From contig NZ_JACCDF010000004.1 in the NCBI RefSeq assembly GCF_013415105.1, positions 62,001-126,000 on the forward strand: a stretch of 64,000 nucleotides of DNA, written 5' to 3'. A program made the translations under genes and the position numbers. Positions within the stretch are counted from its first letter, which is position 1. Each line of letters begins with the position of its first letter. This document shows, one piece after another, positions 1-8,400 of this stretch. A model generated the notes under the pieces. It saw only the letters and a program-made list of their open reading frames with translations, was not told where the DNA came from and made no database searches. Source of the stretch: Vreelandella salicampi. Lineage in GTDB: Bacteria > Pseudomonadota > Gammaproteobacteria > Pseudomonadales > Halomonadaceae.

Positions 1-202
1 TTACAGAAGGCTTTCACGACTGTATTACACGGCGAGCCACGACACCTTTGTGGCCAGCGTGCGCAGGATGGAAGGCGCGCCCATCAGCCAAACGGGCAGA
101 GCGACCTATGTCCGAATCGGTGGGGTAATCGTCCTTGCCGACATAAGCCGCAGCGCTGACACTCTCTCTAATGCTTCGATGCCCCGTTAGCGGAGAGAGA
201 CT
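1..202. other. Unassigned left-edge segment
   Basis: Both strands are open here. The plus frame entering from the window edge runs to a TAG at 188-190 and could be the tail of a gene that starts outside the window. A 66-codon minus-strand frame overlaps it. Neither gives a recognisable family, so no gene is called. Confidence 0.25.
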
Positions 203-1207
203 GTGACTCGCCATGTTGCCCTATTTGCCTACCCCGACTGCCAACTGCTGGATGTCAGCGGCCCCTGGCAGGTGTTTGCCAGCGCCAATGCGCTAAGCCC
301 CCAGCCGCTCTATCAGTTGACCCTGGTCGCCGATGCCGTCGGCCCGGTAGTCACCAACGGCGGCCTAGCCGTGCATGCTACGCACACCTACCACCAACTT
401 ACCCATTTGCTGCCCCTGGATACGCTGTTGGTAACGGGCGGCAGTGGCGTGATGCGGCAGTGTGAAAAAGCCGCCGTTAAACAGGCGCTTTGTGAGGCTG
501 CCCCACGGGTTCGGCGGCTTGGGTCGATCTGTTCCGGGGCGTTTTTGTTAGCCGCTGCGGGGTTGCTGGATGGTTGTCACGCGACGACTCATTGGCGGCA
601 TGTGGCTCAATTGGCCGATGAGTACCCCGCGCTAAGCGTCGAGCCCGATGCGTTGTATGTCGAAAGCAACGGTCGCTATACCAGCGCAGGCGTAACGGCG
701 GGAATTGACTTGGCGCTTTCGCTGGTAGAGGCAGATCACGGTGCTGATCTAGCCGGTCGAGTGGCACGTGAGCTGGTGGTGTTTTTGCAACGCCCAGGTG
801 GACAGTCGCAGTTCAGCGAGATACTGCGACACCAACAAGAGGCGGGCCCGCTGCGCCGCTTGCTGGATCAACTCCACGCCGACCCCAGTGGGGATCACGG
901 GCTTGAGAGCATGGCTGACTTGATGGCGGTCTCCCCGCGCCATTTAACCCGGCTGTTTAAGCGTTACTTAAATACGACCCCCGGCGCCTACTTAACCCAG
1001 CTGCGCCTTGAACAAGCGCGCCTGACGCTGCTCAACGAGCGCGAAAATGTATCCCTTGAGCGCCTTGCCCAGCGCTGGCGGCTGGGAGGTGCCGAGCAAC
1101 TGCGCCGCCAGTTTCAGCGCTACTACGGCGTATCACCCTCGGTCTATCGCCAACGCTTTGCGTCTTCCCACACTGGCTCACTTCAGGAGAGCACCCCATG
1201 CCGTTAA
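203..1207 (+). CDS. GlxA family transcriptional regulator (DJ-1/PfpI + AraC HTH)
   Basis: A 334-residue DNA-binding regulator. Residues 1 to about 175 form a DJ-1/PfpI-like glutamine-amidotransferase fold, with the nucleophile-elbow motif GSICSGAF near residue 109. The last 100 residues carry an AraC-type double helix-turn-helix ending in the typical YYGVSPSVYRQRF. In GlxA-type regulators the DJ-1 domain is thought to be a sensor rather than an enzyme. The start is GTG at 203, behind a purine-rich GGAGAGAGA. The end overlaps the MFS gene by 10 bp (ATGCCGTTAA), so the two are probably co-transcribed and the regulator may control that transporter. The ligand is not predictable. Confidence 0.9.
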   Translation: MTRHVALFAYPDCQLLDVSGPWQVFASANALSPQPLYQLTLVADAVGPVVTNGGLAVHATHTYHQLTHLLPLDTLLVTGGSGVMRQCEKAAVKQALCEAAPRVRRLGSICSGAFLLAAAGLLDGCHATTHWRHVAQLADEYPALSVEPDALYVESNGRYTSAGVTAGIDLALSLVEADHGADLAGRVARELVVFLQRPGGQSQFSEILRHQQEAGPLRRLLDQLHADPSGDHGLESMADLMAVSPRHLTRLFKRYLNTTPGAYLTQLRLEQARLTLLNERENVSLERLAQRWRLGGAEQLRRQFQRYYGVSPSVYRQRFASSHTGSLQESTPCR

Positions 1208-2361
1208 CCGTCACCCTGTTATCGTTCTGTCAGGCGCTGCTGGTCACCGGCAATGTCTTGCTGATTGCCGTCTCGCCGCTAATTGGAGCCTCGTTAGCGC
1301 CCAGTGCGTCATGGTCCACCGCGCCGGTCGCTACCCAGTGGCTGGGGCTGATGTGCGCGACGATTCCGGCCTCGCTGATCATGGCCCGGCTGGGTCGCAA
1401 GCGCGGCTTTATACTGGGCAACATAGTAGGCTTGGTGGGCGCGCTGGTGGCCGTTCAGGCGCTGATGAGCGAACGCTTTGTGCTGTTTCTGCTCGCTACC
1501 TGGTTGATCGGTATCGGCATCGGTTTTGGCCAGCTGTATCGTTTTGCTGCGGTGGAGGCCGCGCCCGCGCCGATGCGCGACCGGGCGATTGGTTGGGTAA
1601 TGGGCGGCGGTGTGCTGGCTGCCTTTGCCGGGCCGTGGCTTGCCAGAGTCAGCCGTGAGCTGGGCGAGGTACCTTTTTTGGGCAGCTTTGTGGGGTTGGC
1701 TGCGCTCTACGCGCTGGCGTTAGTCGTGCTGATGCTGACGCGATTACCGCCGGCCGCGCGCACTCATGGCGACGGCATTGCCTTGCCGCTGGGTAAAATA
1801 CTCCGCCAGCCTGGGTTTATCGTGGCGGCCAGTGCGGCGATGGTCGGTTACGGCGTGATGAACCTGGCCATGACCGCCACGCCGCTGGCCATGGCGGGGA
1901 CTGGCCAGCCCTTTAATCATGTGTCCATGACCATCCAATGGCACATGGTGGCGATGTTTTTACCCTCCTTCTTTACCGGCCATTTGGCCACTCGCTTCGG
2001 TGCCAAGCGGGTTATCGTGGCAGGTTGCCTGCTGCTGGTGGCGAGTGCCTTGGCTGCTCAAGGGGGCGTCGGCTTGGCAGGTTTCAACGTGGCGCTGATT
2101 CTGTTGGGCCTGGGCTGGAACTTCACCTTTCTGCCCGCCACCGGGCTGCTCACCGAGAGCTACCGCCCGGTGGATAAAGCCCGCACCCAGGCCGCCAACG
2201 AGTTTTTAGTGTTTGGCACCGCCGCCACGACCGCCCTGCTCGCCGGGCCCTTGGTCACCCATTTGGGCTGGGCGACGCTGAACCTGGTGTTGATTCCCGT
2301 GGCGCTGGTGCCGGTGGCGGTGCTGGTTTGGCAGCGTCGGATGCGTCTAGCCAGTGCTTAA
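1198..2361 (+). CDS. MFS transporter
   Basis: A 387-residue, very hydrophobic protein with about 12 predicted membrane helices in two bundles, the usual size for a 12-TM major facilitator. The loop between helices 2 and 3 has the MFS-type signature ARLGRKRG, and a second copy (ATRFGAKRV) occurs in the C-terminal half. It should be a proton-coupled inner-membrane transporter. The substrate cannot be read from the sequence. It is translationally coupled to the GlxA-type regulator, which suggests efflux or uptake of whatever that regulator senses. An AGGAGAGC ribosome-binding site lies just before the ATG. Confidence 0.9.
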   Translation: MPLTVTLLSFCQALLVTGNVLLIAVSPLIGASLAPSASWSTAPVATQWLGLMCATIPASLIMARLGRKRGFILGNIVGLVGALVAVQALMSERFVLFLLATWLIGIGIGFGQLYRFAAVEAAPAPMRDRAIGWVMGGGVLAAFAGPWLARVSRELGEVPFLGSFVGLAALYALALVVLMLTRLPPAARTHGDGIALPLGKILRQPGFIVAASAAMVGYGVMNLAMTATPLAMAGTGQPFNHVSMTIQWHMVAMFLPSFFTGHLATRFGAKRVIVAGCLLLVASALAAQGGVGLAGFNVALILLGLGWNFTFLPATGLLTESYRPVDKARTQAANEFLVFGTAATTALLAGPLVTHLGWATLNLVLIPVALVPVAVLVWQRRMRLASA

Positions 2362-2481
2362 ACATTCCCCAGTGCACGCACTTTGGTGCGCGCTATCAAC
2401 TAATGTCTTTCGTTCGACTATCCAGCGACTCTTTTGTTGGTTCCCAGGGGCTTCTGCTCAGATGGTTCTTTAACGTTTTCA

Positions 2482-2504
2482 GAAATGTTATAACATAGAA
2501 TAAA
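2482..2504 (+). promoter_or_regulatory. Zur-like operator
   Basis: GAAATGTTATAACATAG followed by an A/T-rich tail contains the core ATGTTATAACAT palindrome typical of gammaproteobacterial Zur (zinc uptake repressor) sites. It sits about 25-45 bp upstream of a broken zinc-type COG0523 GTPase gene, which is the expected regulon member. The match is by eye to the known consensus. Confidence 0.6.
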
Positions 2505-2527
2505 TATCGAGTAGGTAGGAGCTCATC

Positions 2528-2823
2528 ATAGGACAGGTCCCCGTTACCGTACTGACAGGTTATTTAGGGTCGGGCAAAACGACGCTCCTCAACCGCATTC
2601 TTTCTGAGAAACCGCCGTTGCCGGAGATCCCAAGCACGCCATCCTCGCGATCAGTTACGATGACGGTCACATCACCATCGCAGAGCCCCTGCGCGATCGC
2701 GACGTCGTCGTTAAACCACCCGGCAATGGGGCCATTAGCACCATGTGCTGGTCGTCGGATGGCAACTGGCTGGCGTTTGGCGCGGAGACAGGTGTTGCCG
2801 GGTGTCTCCCGGTCGCGGGCTAG
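2528..2823 (+). pseudogene. Fused remnant: COG0523/CobW GTPase 5' end joined to WD40 protein 3' end
   Basis: Reading from 2528, about 28 codons encode the N-terminus of a COG0523 (CobW/ZigA-type) metallochaperone GTPase, including the P-loop [12 protein letters not shown]. An AGGAG lies 6 nt upstream, but the expected start codon reads ATA. Around 2610-2614 the homology stops. In another frame a stretch beginning near [10 protein letters not shown] and running to TAG at 2821 looks like the last blade of a WD40-repeat protein ([12 protein letters not shown]). A deletion seems to have joined two neighbouring zinc-regulon genes and removed both bodies. Family assignment of the WD40 part is from pattern only. 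Confidence 0.65.
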
Positions 2824-2870
2824 TGCTTAGCCACACCACCTTTCAGTCACACCCTTTATCAGGAAAATTT

Positions 2871-3236
2871 ATGATTGCCAAACGGGAACGCGGCAAGTTG
2901 GAGCGACAGCTCGTCGCTTCGCTGACCGACGCCTGCGAGCAGGCCAAAGCGGAAGTGGTTGGGTTTGTGTGGCTCACCCACTGCGTCGACTACCAGCATT
3001 TTCCCGAAAGCCTTGTCGTTACCTGGGTATTTGATACCGATGCGCAACTGTCCTCAGCGCTGAAGGGTAACACCAAGCAGCGTCTGCATGATTTGACAGC
3101 CAACGCCCTGGTTGATGCGGGCGTAGCGCTCGATAGCGTTACCCAGCATATCGACTTTGATAGCGAGCAGGCGTGCCAGCGCACCCACGGTGGCGACTGG
3201 CAGCGCCGCTTGCGCGCACGCGCCGCGAGGCACTGA
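2871..3236 (+). CDS. Conserved hypothetical protein (121 aa)
   Basis: A soluble 121-residue protein starting MIAKRERGKLERQ. I do not recognise a catalytic motif. The ATG at 2871 is chosen because the upstream part of the frame lies in the WD40 pseudogene and because AGGAAAA precedes it. Its stop overlaps the start of the DUF1289 gene (TGATG), so the two are translationally coupled. Small proteins of this type next to DUF1289 genes are familiar in pseudomonad-like genomes, but their function is unknown. Confidence 0.75.
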   Translation: MIAKRERGKLERQLVASLTDACEQAKAEVVGFVWLTHCVDYQHFPESLVVTWVFDTDAQLSSALKGNTKQRLHDLTANALVDAGVALDSVTQHIDFDSEQACQRTHGGDWQRRLRARAARH

Positions 3237-3409
3237 TGGCCAAGAAAATCGACAGCCCGTGTGTATCCACTTGCCAGCTCAAAGGCGGCATGTGCACCAG
3301 CTGTGGGCGCAGCATTGATGAGATCCGTCACTGGAAATCCATGAAGCGGCCCGAAAAAGTCTCTACCCTTAAGCGCGCCGAACAGCGGCGCAAGAAGCTC
3401 AATAAATAG
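3236..3409 (+). CDS. DUF1289 domain-containing protein
   Basis: A 57-residue protein with the DUF1289 signature: SPCVSTC near the start, then a CTSCGR knuckle and an ExxHW-type segment (IDEIRHW). The cysteine spacing (C-x3-C, then C-x2-C) suggests a small metal-binding fold. The C-terminus is strongly basic (RAEQRRKKLNK). It overlaps the preceding gene by one base. The role is unknown; the family is widespread in proteobacteria. Confidence 0.85.
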   Translation: MAKKIDSPCVSTCQLKGGMCTSCGRSIDEIRHWKSMKRPEKVSTLKRAEQRRKKLNK

Positions 3410-3687
3410 CGTTTAGGTCCAGACTACCTGGCATAGGGGCCCCGCTCAGCGCACGGCGATACCCATGGATGCCGCGCTTCAAGCTCGGGGCGTTTGTTGG
3501 GTCGGCGTCAACGGTCTGTTGGGGAGTGAATCAACCCATCCACGCTACTTTCATCTGTTTTACAATCAGGTGTCTCCATTTTGTTGTTTATTTAAAGATT
3601 TAAAAACGTCAAATTTCTGGGACAGGATTAATGCTAACGTAGTGGGCATTAAACAATGCCAAGACTTAATAAACAGGGGAGCGTTCC
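3410..3687. other. Intergenic region, no gene seen
   Basis: About 280 bp between the DUF1289 gene and ygjV. It becomes A/T-rich from about 3580 (TTTATTTAAAGATTTAAAAA), which probably holds the ygjV promoter. An AACAGGGGAG ribosome-binding site precedes the ATG at 3688. No RNA or repeat was recognised. Confidence 0.5.
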
Positions 3688-4248
3688 ATGCTGGAGAATG
3701 TGGGTTACAGCGCAGTAGCGGGCCAGCTCTGTGGCTTGGTAGCCCTGGCGATATGCGTCGTCGCCTTTGCCAGCAAAAATGACGATCGCCTTCTCGTGTT
3801 GCTGATTTCTGCCAATGTGGCCTTTGCGCTGCAGTTTGTGTTTTTCGAGAGCTGGACAGCGGCTGCGTTAACGGTGCTGGTGATAGTGCGGATCGTGCTG
3901 GCGCGCCGTTACCTGGGCAGTAAAGCCGTGATGGCGGGTGTCTTGCTGGCCAGCGGTATCGCCGCAGCCGTCACGTGGCAAAGCTGGGTGGATATTCTGC
4001 CAGTGGCGGCCATGGTGCTGGGCACCGTTGGCATGTTTCTCATGCGTGGCATTGCCATGCGGGTTTTTCTGGGCCTGGCTGCCTTGGCATGGATGCTGAA
4101 CAACCTGCTGATCGGCACGATTGGCGGCACGCTCGCCGAAGCCCTGATCGTGATCACCAATATCATTACCATCATTCGGCTGGTGCGTGCCAAGCGCAAA
4201 TACCCCGAGGTGTTCGAGGACGTCGAGCAAAACGATCCACTTGCCTAG
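3688..4248 (+). CDS. ygjV: YgjV family inner membrane protein
   Basis: A 186-residue integral membrane protein with about six hydrophobic segments, close in length and pattern to E. coli YgjV. Recognisable features are the N-terminal GQLCGLVALAICVVAFASKN, a central FFESWTAAALT, and the C-terminal ALIVITNIITIIRLVRAKRK followed by an acidic tail. The function of the family is not established. It stands alone between small conserved genes. Confidence 0.85.
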   Translation: MLENVGYSAVAGQLCGLVALAICVVAFASKNDDRLLVLLISANVAFALQFVFFESWTAAALTVLVIVRIVLARRYLGSKAVMAGVLLASGIAAAVTWQSWVDILPVAAMVLGTVGMFLMRGIAMRVFLGLAALAWMLNNLLIGTIGGTLAEALIVITNIITIIRLVRAKRKYPEVFEDVEQNDPLA

Positions 4249-4297
4249 CTGCTATGCTAAGAGATCGTGATTAGCTGAGCGAGCGAGGAACGCGACT

Positions 4298-4564
4298 ATG
4301 GCAGGCGGATGGGCAAAAGACGGCGCTGAACAAGAGCAGATTGAAAGCACGCTGGACGATGCAGTTCAGCGTGCCCGCCATCAACTGCCCCGTGGCGAAA
4401 GCCTAGCTGAGTGTGAGGAGTGCGGTGAGCCGATTCCCGAAGCGCGCCGTAAGGCGATGCCAGGGGTTCGGCTTTGCGTCGTTTGTCAGAGTGAGTTAGA
4501 CAAAAAGCAGTCGGCCTACAGTGGCTATAACCGACGCGGCAGTAAAGATAGCCAACTGCGTTGA
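4298..4564 (+). CDS. ybiI: DksA/TraR-type C4 zinc finger protein, YbiI family
   Basis: An 88-residue protein matching E. coli YbiI in length and nearly motif for motif. It has a short N-terminal helix (GWAKDGAEQEQIEST), a four-cysteine zinc finger (CEECGEPIP ... CVVCQ), and the family C-terminus SGYNRRGSKDSQLR. It lacks the long coiled coil of DksA, so it cannot be assumed to act on the RNA polymerase secondary channel like DksA. The role is unknown. Confidence 0.9.
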   Translation: MAGGWAKDGAEQEQIESTLDDAVQRARHQLPRGESLAECEECGEPIPEARRKAMPGVRLCVVCQSELDKKQSAYSGYNRRGSKDSQLR

Positions 4565-4612
4565 ACTTACGCGAATGGATCCGCATTAGTCGCGAAGGTT
4601 AACGCCTTCCCA

Positions 4613-4897
4613 CTAGGCGTCATGGTTGGTATCCGGAAGCCGCTGGAAATAGATATAGCGATGCAGACGAATAGCGGGACGAATCAGCAGCTGTATGCTG
4701 CCAATGACGAATAACCACACGCCAGCAGTTTGTATCTCACCGTCGTAAAAGAAACAGACGCTGCCGATGGTAAACCAGATTCCCAACATAAAATCATTGA
4801 GTATGCTCAGCACTTCATAGCGTTGATGCACGACTAGTTCACGGTGTCCCAGCGTGAAGATCCAATCGTGTGTTTGTGGGTTCTGTTCGCGCTGCAT
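4613..4897 (-). CDS. YrhK domain-containing membrane protein
   Basis: A 94-residue protein with two adjacent hydrophobic segments and the YrhK-domain pattern: HRELVVHQRYEVLSILNDFM, then a Phe-rich helix, a short charged turn (YDGEIQ), and a second helix ending in LLIRPAIRLHRYIY. The function of the family is not known. It is convergent with ybiI; a short GAAGG/CCTTC inverted repeat lies between them. Confidence 0.8.
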   Translation of the reverse strand: MQREQNPQTHDWIFTLGHRELVVHQRYEVLSILNDFMLGIWFTIGSVCFFYDGEIQTAGVWLFVIGSIQLLIRPAIRLHRYIYFQRLPDTNHDA

Positions 4898-5171
4898 CGT
4901 TTCACTCCGTATCGAATGGCTGAGGTTATAAGGTTGCCAACTAGCTATTTTGTTATTGCGATTAATACCCCTATCGCGGTGTTTGTGCGATTTTTAAATG
5001 CTCGGTTAATTAAAAAACGTGGGTGCTTCCGTTTCAATTAGCTAGCAATCTTTATTTTAACTAAACGCTGTTATACCTCACTATCCCGCTAATCAAATGT
5101 GGTAGTTGACCTCTTGAGTTGCGGCCCATGATGCCGATGTTCATACGTAATGGAATAGGCGCACGGGGCGC
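4898..5171. other. Intergenic region between divergent genes
   Basis: A/T-rich spacer between the leftward YrhK gene and the rightward diguanylate cyclase gene. It presumably carries both promoters. I see no clear operator or RNA in it. Confidence 0.45.
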
Positions 5172-6422
5172 ATGATGGTTAATGATACGTTGCTGAAAGC
5201 AGTGGAAAGGGAGTTAAAATTTCGTCCTTTGCGATTACGCTTTGTCAACGAGGTGGAGACTCGTTTTGAAGCAGATACGCAACGCCAGCGTAGTCGTCAT
5301 ATGGTAGTGGGGGGACTGATATCGGCGATCATCTACTGTCTTTTTTTGATCAATGATTACAGCTTTCGGCCTGACACTTTTCTCACTGCTGTGTTGTTGC
5401 GAGCGGGTGTAATGCTACCCATAGGCCTGCTCATTCTCTGGTGGGTTTATCGAGGCCTCTCCCCTCTGCTTCGTGAAACATTAATGGCAAGCACGGTTGT
5501 CATTGCCACGATGATCTCGTGTGTCATTTTTTCGCAATCCACTGCGCCTTACTCATACCTGGATGTTTTCTCCTTCGGGCTCATCCTGTTGGTGGGCAAT
5601 ATTGTTTATTCACTACGCTTTGGCTATGCCTGCGCGTCATCTGCCATTAGCCTTTTAATCGTTCTGGCATTTGTTCTGCCTTATGATCCAATGCCGCCAG
5701 AAGCGAAGCGGCTGGCCATGTGTACCCTTATCGCTACGGCGCTGTTTACCCTGGCAGCGAACCACCGTTTTGAGCGTAGCGAGCGAACCGCCTACCTGCA
5801 TGTACTGAGAGAAAAAATCCGCGCCGGCTATTATTTAAAGGACAATGAAAAGCTGTCTCAACTATCGCAAACCGACGCATTGACGAACCTTGCGAATCGG
5901 CGTCAGTTCGATGATATGTTCCTTATTCGTTGGCAAGAAGCCGTTGAGAAAAAAGCTCACGTAGGATTAATAGTGATCGATATCGACCATTTCAAAGCCT
6001 ATAACGATCATTACGGCCACCTTCAGGGAGACCAATGCTTGCGCAAGGTTGCTATGGCAATGCGGGCCAATAGCCGCGATGCAGATTTAGTAGTGCGCTT
6101 TGGTGGCGAAGAGTTTGTGGTGCTAATAGCGAATGCATCGCCTGAGTCGGCAACATCAGCGGCAGAACGCATCCGGTGCAGTGTTCAAGCCTTACAGATT
6201 CCCAATCACGGTGTTTCAGCGCAGAGTGTTGTCACGGTCAGTGTGGGGGTTGCCGTGTTATACCCATCAGTCGACCTTACCCCCACCGAGCTGTTATCCC
6301 AAGCGGACGAAGCACTTTATGAAGCCAAACGGCAAGGCCGCAACCGTATCTGGATGGCTAACCAGGCTGATTTACCATCCGGCGGTGGCGCTGTTGGTGG
6401 CTTAAGTAGATCAGCCCAATAG
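5172..6422 (+). CDS. Membrane-bound diguanylate cyclase (GGDEF)
   Basis: A 416-residue protein that makes c-di-GMP from two GTP. The first half is a multi-helix membrane region of about six segments. A GGDEF domain begins near SQTDALTNLANRRQFDD. The active-site motif is VVRFGGEEF, and the preceding RDAD fits the RxxD inhibitory site, so product feedback is likely. The domain is complete to the usual ADEALYEAKRQGRNR end. No periplasmic sensor domain is evident between the helices. The 3' end overlaps the convergent YdcZ gene by 65 bp. Confidence 0.92.
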   Translation: MMVNDTLLKAVERELKFRPLRLRFVNEVETRFEADTQRQRSRHMVVGGLISAIIYCLFLINDYSFRPDTFLTAVLLRAGVMLPIGLLILWWVYRGLSPLLRETLMASTVVIATMISCVIFSQSTAPYSYLDVFSFGLILLVGNIVYSLRFGYACASSAISLLIVLAFVLPYDPMPPEAKRLAMCTLIATALFTLAANHRFERSERTAYLHVLREKIRAGYYLKDNEKLSQLSQTDALTNLANRRQFDDMFLIRWQEAVEKKAHVGLIVIDIDHFKAYNDHYGHLQGDQCLRKVAMAMRANSRDADLVVRFGGEEFVVLIANASPESATSAAERIRCSVQALQIPNHGVSAQSVVTVSVGVAVLYPSVDLTPTELLSQADEALYEAKRQGRNRIWMANQADLPSGGGAVGGLSRSAQ

Positions 6423-6834
6423 CGCCTATTAGCAGAACCATGGCGAGATAGCGTGAGCCATCTAATGGACGTACAGTGTTGTCTAGCCAACCGAAGTGAT
6501 CAATCAATAGACTCATCAACAACTGGCCCGAAATCACTGCCACCGTGGCTGCTGCGGTGCCTACCCGCGGGACAGCAAACACAATCGCCAGCATATACAC
6601 CACGCCGAACAACGCACCTGTGAGCTGCCACTTGGGTACGCTGAAGAGGGTCGCTTCATGCGCTGGCTCAAAAAAGAACATCAGCAAAAAGGTCAGCACG
6701 GCCCCCATAATAAACGTCAGCCAGGCGCTTTCGATAACGCCCGTTTTGGCGCCCAAGCGGCCATTGATAGAGGATTGGGCCGCCAGAACCGCGCCGCCCG
6801 CTAGCAAAATCAAAAAGATAAAGGGAAGTAGCAT
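6358..6834 (-). CDS. DMT family transporter, YdcZ/DUF606 type (copy A)
   Basis: A 158-residue membrane protein with about five hydrophobic helices. It has the YdcZ/DUF606 hallmarks AAQSSINGRLG in helix 1 and SLLIDHFGWLDNTVRPLDGSR near the end. The family is thought to form dual-topology small transporters that work as pairs. It lies 28 bp downstream of a second YdcZ gene on the same strand, so a heterodimer is plausible. The substrate is unknown. Confidence 0.85.
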   Translation of the reverse strand: MLLPFIFLILLAGGAVLAAQSSINGRLGAKTGVIESAWLTFIMGAVLTFLLMFFFEPAHEATLFSVPKWQLTGALFGVVYMLAIVFAVPRVGTAAATVAVISGQLLMSLLIDHFGWLDNTVRPLDGSRYLAMVLLIGAIGLIYLSHQQRHRRMVNQPG

Positions 6835-6862
6835 GGTTGAGCTCCTTAAATAGCCTTTTTCG

Positions 6863-7291
6863 TTACATTAGCCACAGGGCGGCAAGTATCATCGCCAAGG
6901 CGCCGACGCGATAACCGTCGACCCTACGTTGCTCGCTCCCTAGCCAACCGAAGTGGTCAATAGCGACGCTGGCCGCTACCTGGCCGCATAAAATGCCCAC
7001 CATGGTCATGCCCACGCCCACTAGCGGTGTGGCAAGGGTCAAGACAATGACGTAGACCGGGCCCAGGATGCCGCCCGTTAGTAACCAGCGCGGCTGCTTG
7101 AATAGCGTTCCTAGCTGGCGGTTAGGGGTAAACACCAGTGCTAGCGAGAGCAGCAGCGCCCCCACCATAAAAATCGACAGAGTGGCCGATAAATGGCCGA
7201 CCTGCTCGCCGAGTGGCCCCAGCAAGCCGGCTTCGACTGATAACCCCATACCGGCGATAAGCACACCGATCAGGATAAGTGCGTGTTGCAT
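6863..7291 (-). CDS. DMT family transporter, YdcZ/DUF606 type (copy B)
   Basis: A 142-residue paralogue of the adjacent YdcZ protein, with the matching end motif SVAIDHFGWLGSEQRRVDGYRVGA. Its helix 1 has GLSVEAGLLGPLGEQVGHL in place of the QSSINGRLG segment, so the two are not recent duplicates. It is the promoter-proximal gene of the pair. The LysR gene next door is divergent and may regulate both. Confidence 0.85.
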   Translation of the reverse strand: MQHALILIGVLIAGMGLSVEAGLLGPLGEQVGHLSATLSIFMVGALLLSLALVFTPNRQLGTLFKQPRWLLTGGILGPVYVIVLTLATPLVGVGMTMVGILCGQVAASVAIDHFGWLGSEQRRVDGYRVGALAMILAALWLM

Positions 7292-7380
7292 AGGTAACTC
7301 CGCTGAGAAAGAGGAGCCAGCACTGTAGTGAGTTCGTGTTGTTGCTACAATGCGTTAAAAGAGCAAAGGACTATTGCATT

Positions 7381-8310
7381 TTGGACAACTCGATTCGTTT
7401 GTTGGCGCTGCGTCTGTTTGCTCGCGTTGCCTCAACCGGCAGCTTCGCCGAAGCAGCGCGCTACTTTGACCTACCGGCATCCTCGGTTTCGCGACATATC
7501 GCGGGGCTTGAGCGCACGCTTGGTCAGCGGTTGCTCTACCGCCATACACGGGCGGTACGGCTGACCGATGCCGGTGAGCGGTATTATCAGGATATTCATC
7601 ACGTTCTTGAGAGTTTGGATGTAGCCACCGAGCAGGTTATTGGCGGGGCAACGCATCCACAGGGGGTGTTGAGAATCAATGCGCCGGTGGCGTTTGGGCG
7701 GCGGCACCTCGCGCCTTTATTAGCTCGCTTTCAGGACGCAAACCCCGCCGTTGAGGTAGAGCTGGCGCTGAGCGATGCGTTTATCGACCCGGTACATGAG
7801 GGCGCAGACGTGGTGATTCGAGTAGGGGCGCTTGACGATTCCAGCCTGGTGGCTCGCCAATTGGCAACGCAGTGCTTTGTGGCTTGCGCTGCGCCCGAAT
7901 ATCTCTCGCGACACGGAGAGCCCCGTCATCCGGAGGAATTAAAGACGCATAACTGCTTGGTCTATAAAGGGACACGGGGCGTGCAGCCGTGGTATTTCCG
8001 TGATTCTGACGATGCCCCAGCAAAGCGTTACCCGGTAAAAGGCAATCTCCACAGCAACAATGCAGAAAGCCTGGTTGAAGCGGCGTTGCAGGGCCAAGGC
8101 ATTGTGCTATTTCCTACCTGGCTGCTGTTTGATGCCCTGCGCGGCGGTGGCTTGGTACCGATACTTGAGCACTATTACCCCATGGGCGAAGCGACCCGCG
8201 AAGGTATCCATGCGATTTATCCTGAAAACCGCCTGCGCTCGCAAAAGGTAGCCACATTTTTGGCTTATTTGGTGGCGCAGATTGGCGATCCGCCATACTG
8301 GGATCGTTAA
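7381..8310 (+). CDS. LysR family transcriptional regulator
   Basis: A 309-residue regulator. The N-terminal winged helix-turn-helix reads LFARVASTGSFAEAARYFDLPASSVSRHI, and a periplasmic-binding-type effector domain follows. I prefer the TTG start at 7381, with AAAGGA 10 nt upstream, because the frame upstream of it does not look like a LysR N-terminus; a GTG at 7336 is possible. It is divergent from the two YdcZ transporter genes, the classic arrangement for a LysR gene and its target. The inducer is unknown. Confidence 0.9.
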   Translation: MDNSIRLLALRLFARVASTGSFAEAARYFDLPASSVSRHIAGLERTLGQRLLYRHTRAVRLTDAGERYYQDIHHVLESLDVATEQVIGGATHPQGVLRINAPVAFGRRHLAPLLARFQDANPAVEVELALSDAFIDPVHEGADVVIRVGALDDSSLVARQLATQCFVACAAPEYLSRHGEPRHPEELKTHNCLVYKGTRGVQPWYFRDSDDAPAKRYPVKGNLHSNNAESLVEAALQGQGIVLFPTWLLFDALRGGGLVPILEHYYPMGEATREGIHAIYPENRLRSQKVATFLAYLVAQIGDPPYWDR

Positions 8311-8364
8311 CGAACCCCGGCCTAAAAACGACTGTACGAACGAGGGCTGGAAGAGCAGGGCGAC
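8311..8364 (-). pseudogene. Short remnant of an ABC permease C-terminus
   Basis: On the minus strand this reads VALLFQPSFVQSFLGRGS, an imperfect copy of [18 protein letters not shown] at the end of the permease fragment at 10304-10630. At DNA level the two share TAAAAACGACTG and flanking blocks. The copies lie in the same orientation on either side of recQ. Confidence 0.55.
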
Positions 8365-8400
8365 GGACGTCACAGCGCTACTGCCCCTGGGCGCGCTGGT

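Noticed and set aside
14..214. 66-codon minus-strand frame at the left edge
   Set aside because: No recognisable family and it competes with an open plus frame; kept only as unassigned sequence.
3465..3782. Plus-strand 105-codon frame before and into ygjV
   Set aside because: It overlaps ygjV out of frame, and its upstream part is A/T-rich promoter-like DNA.
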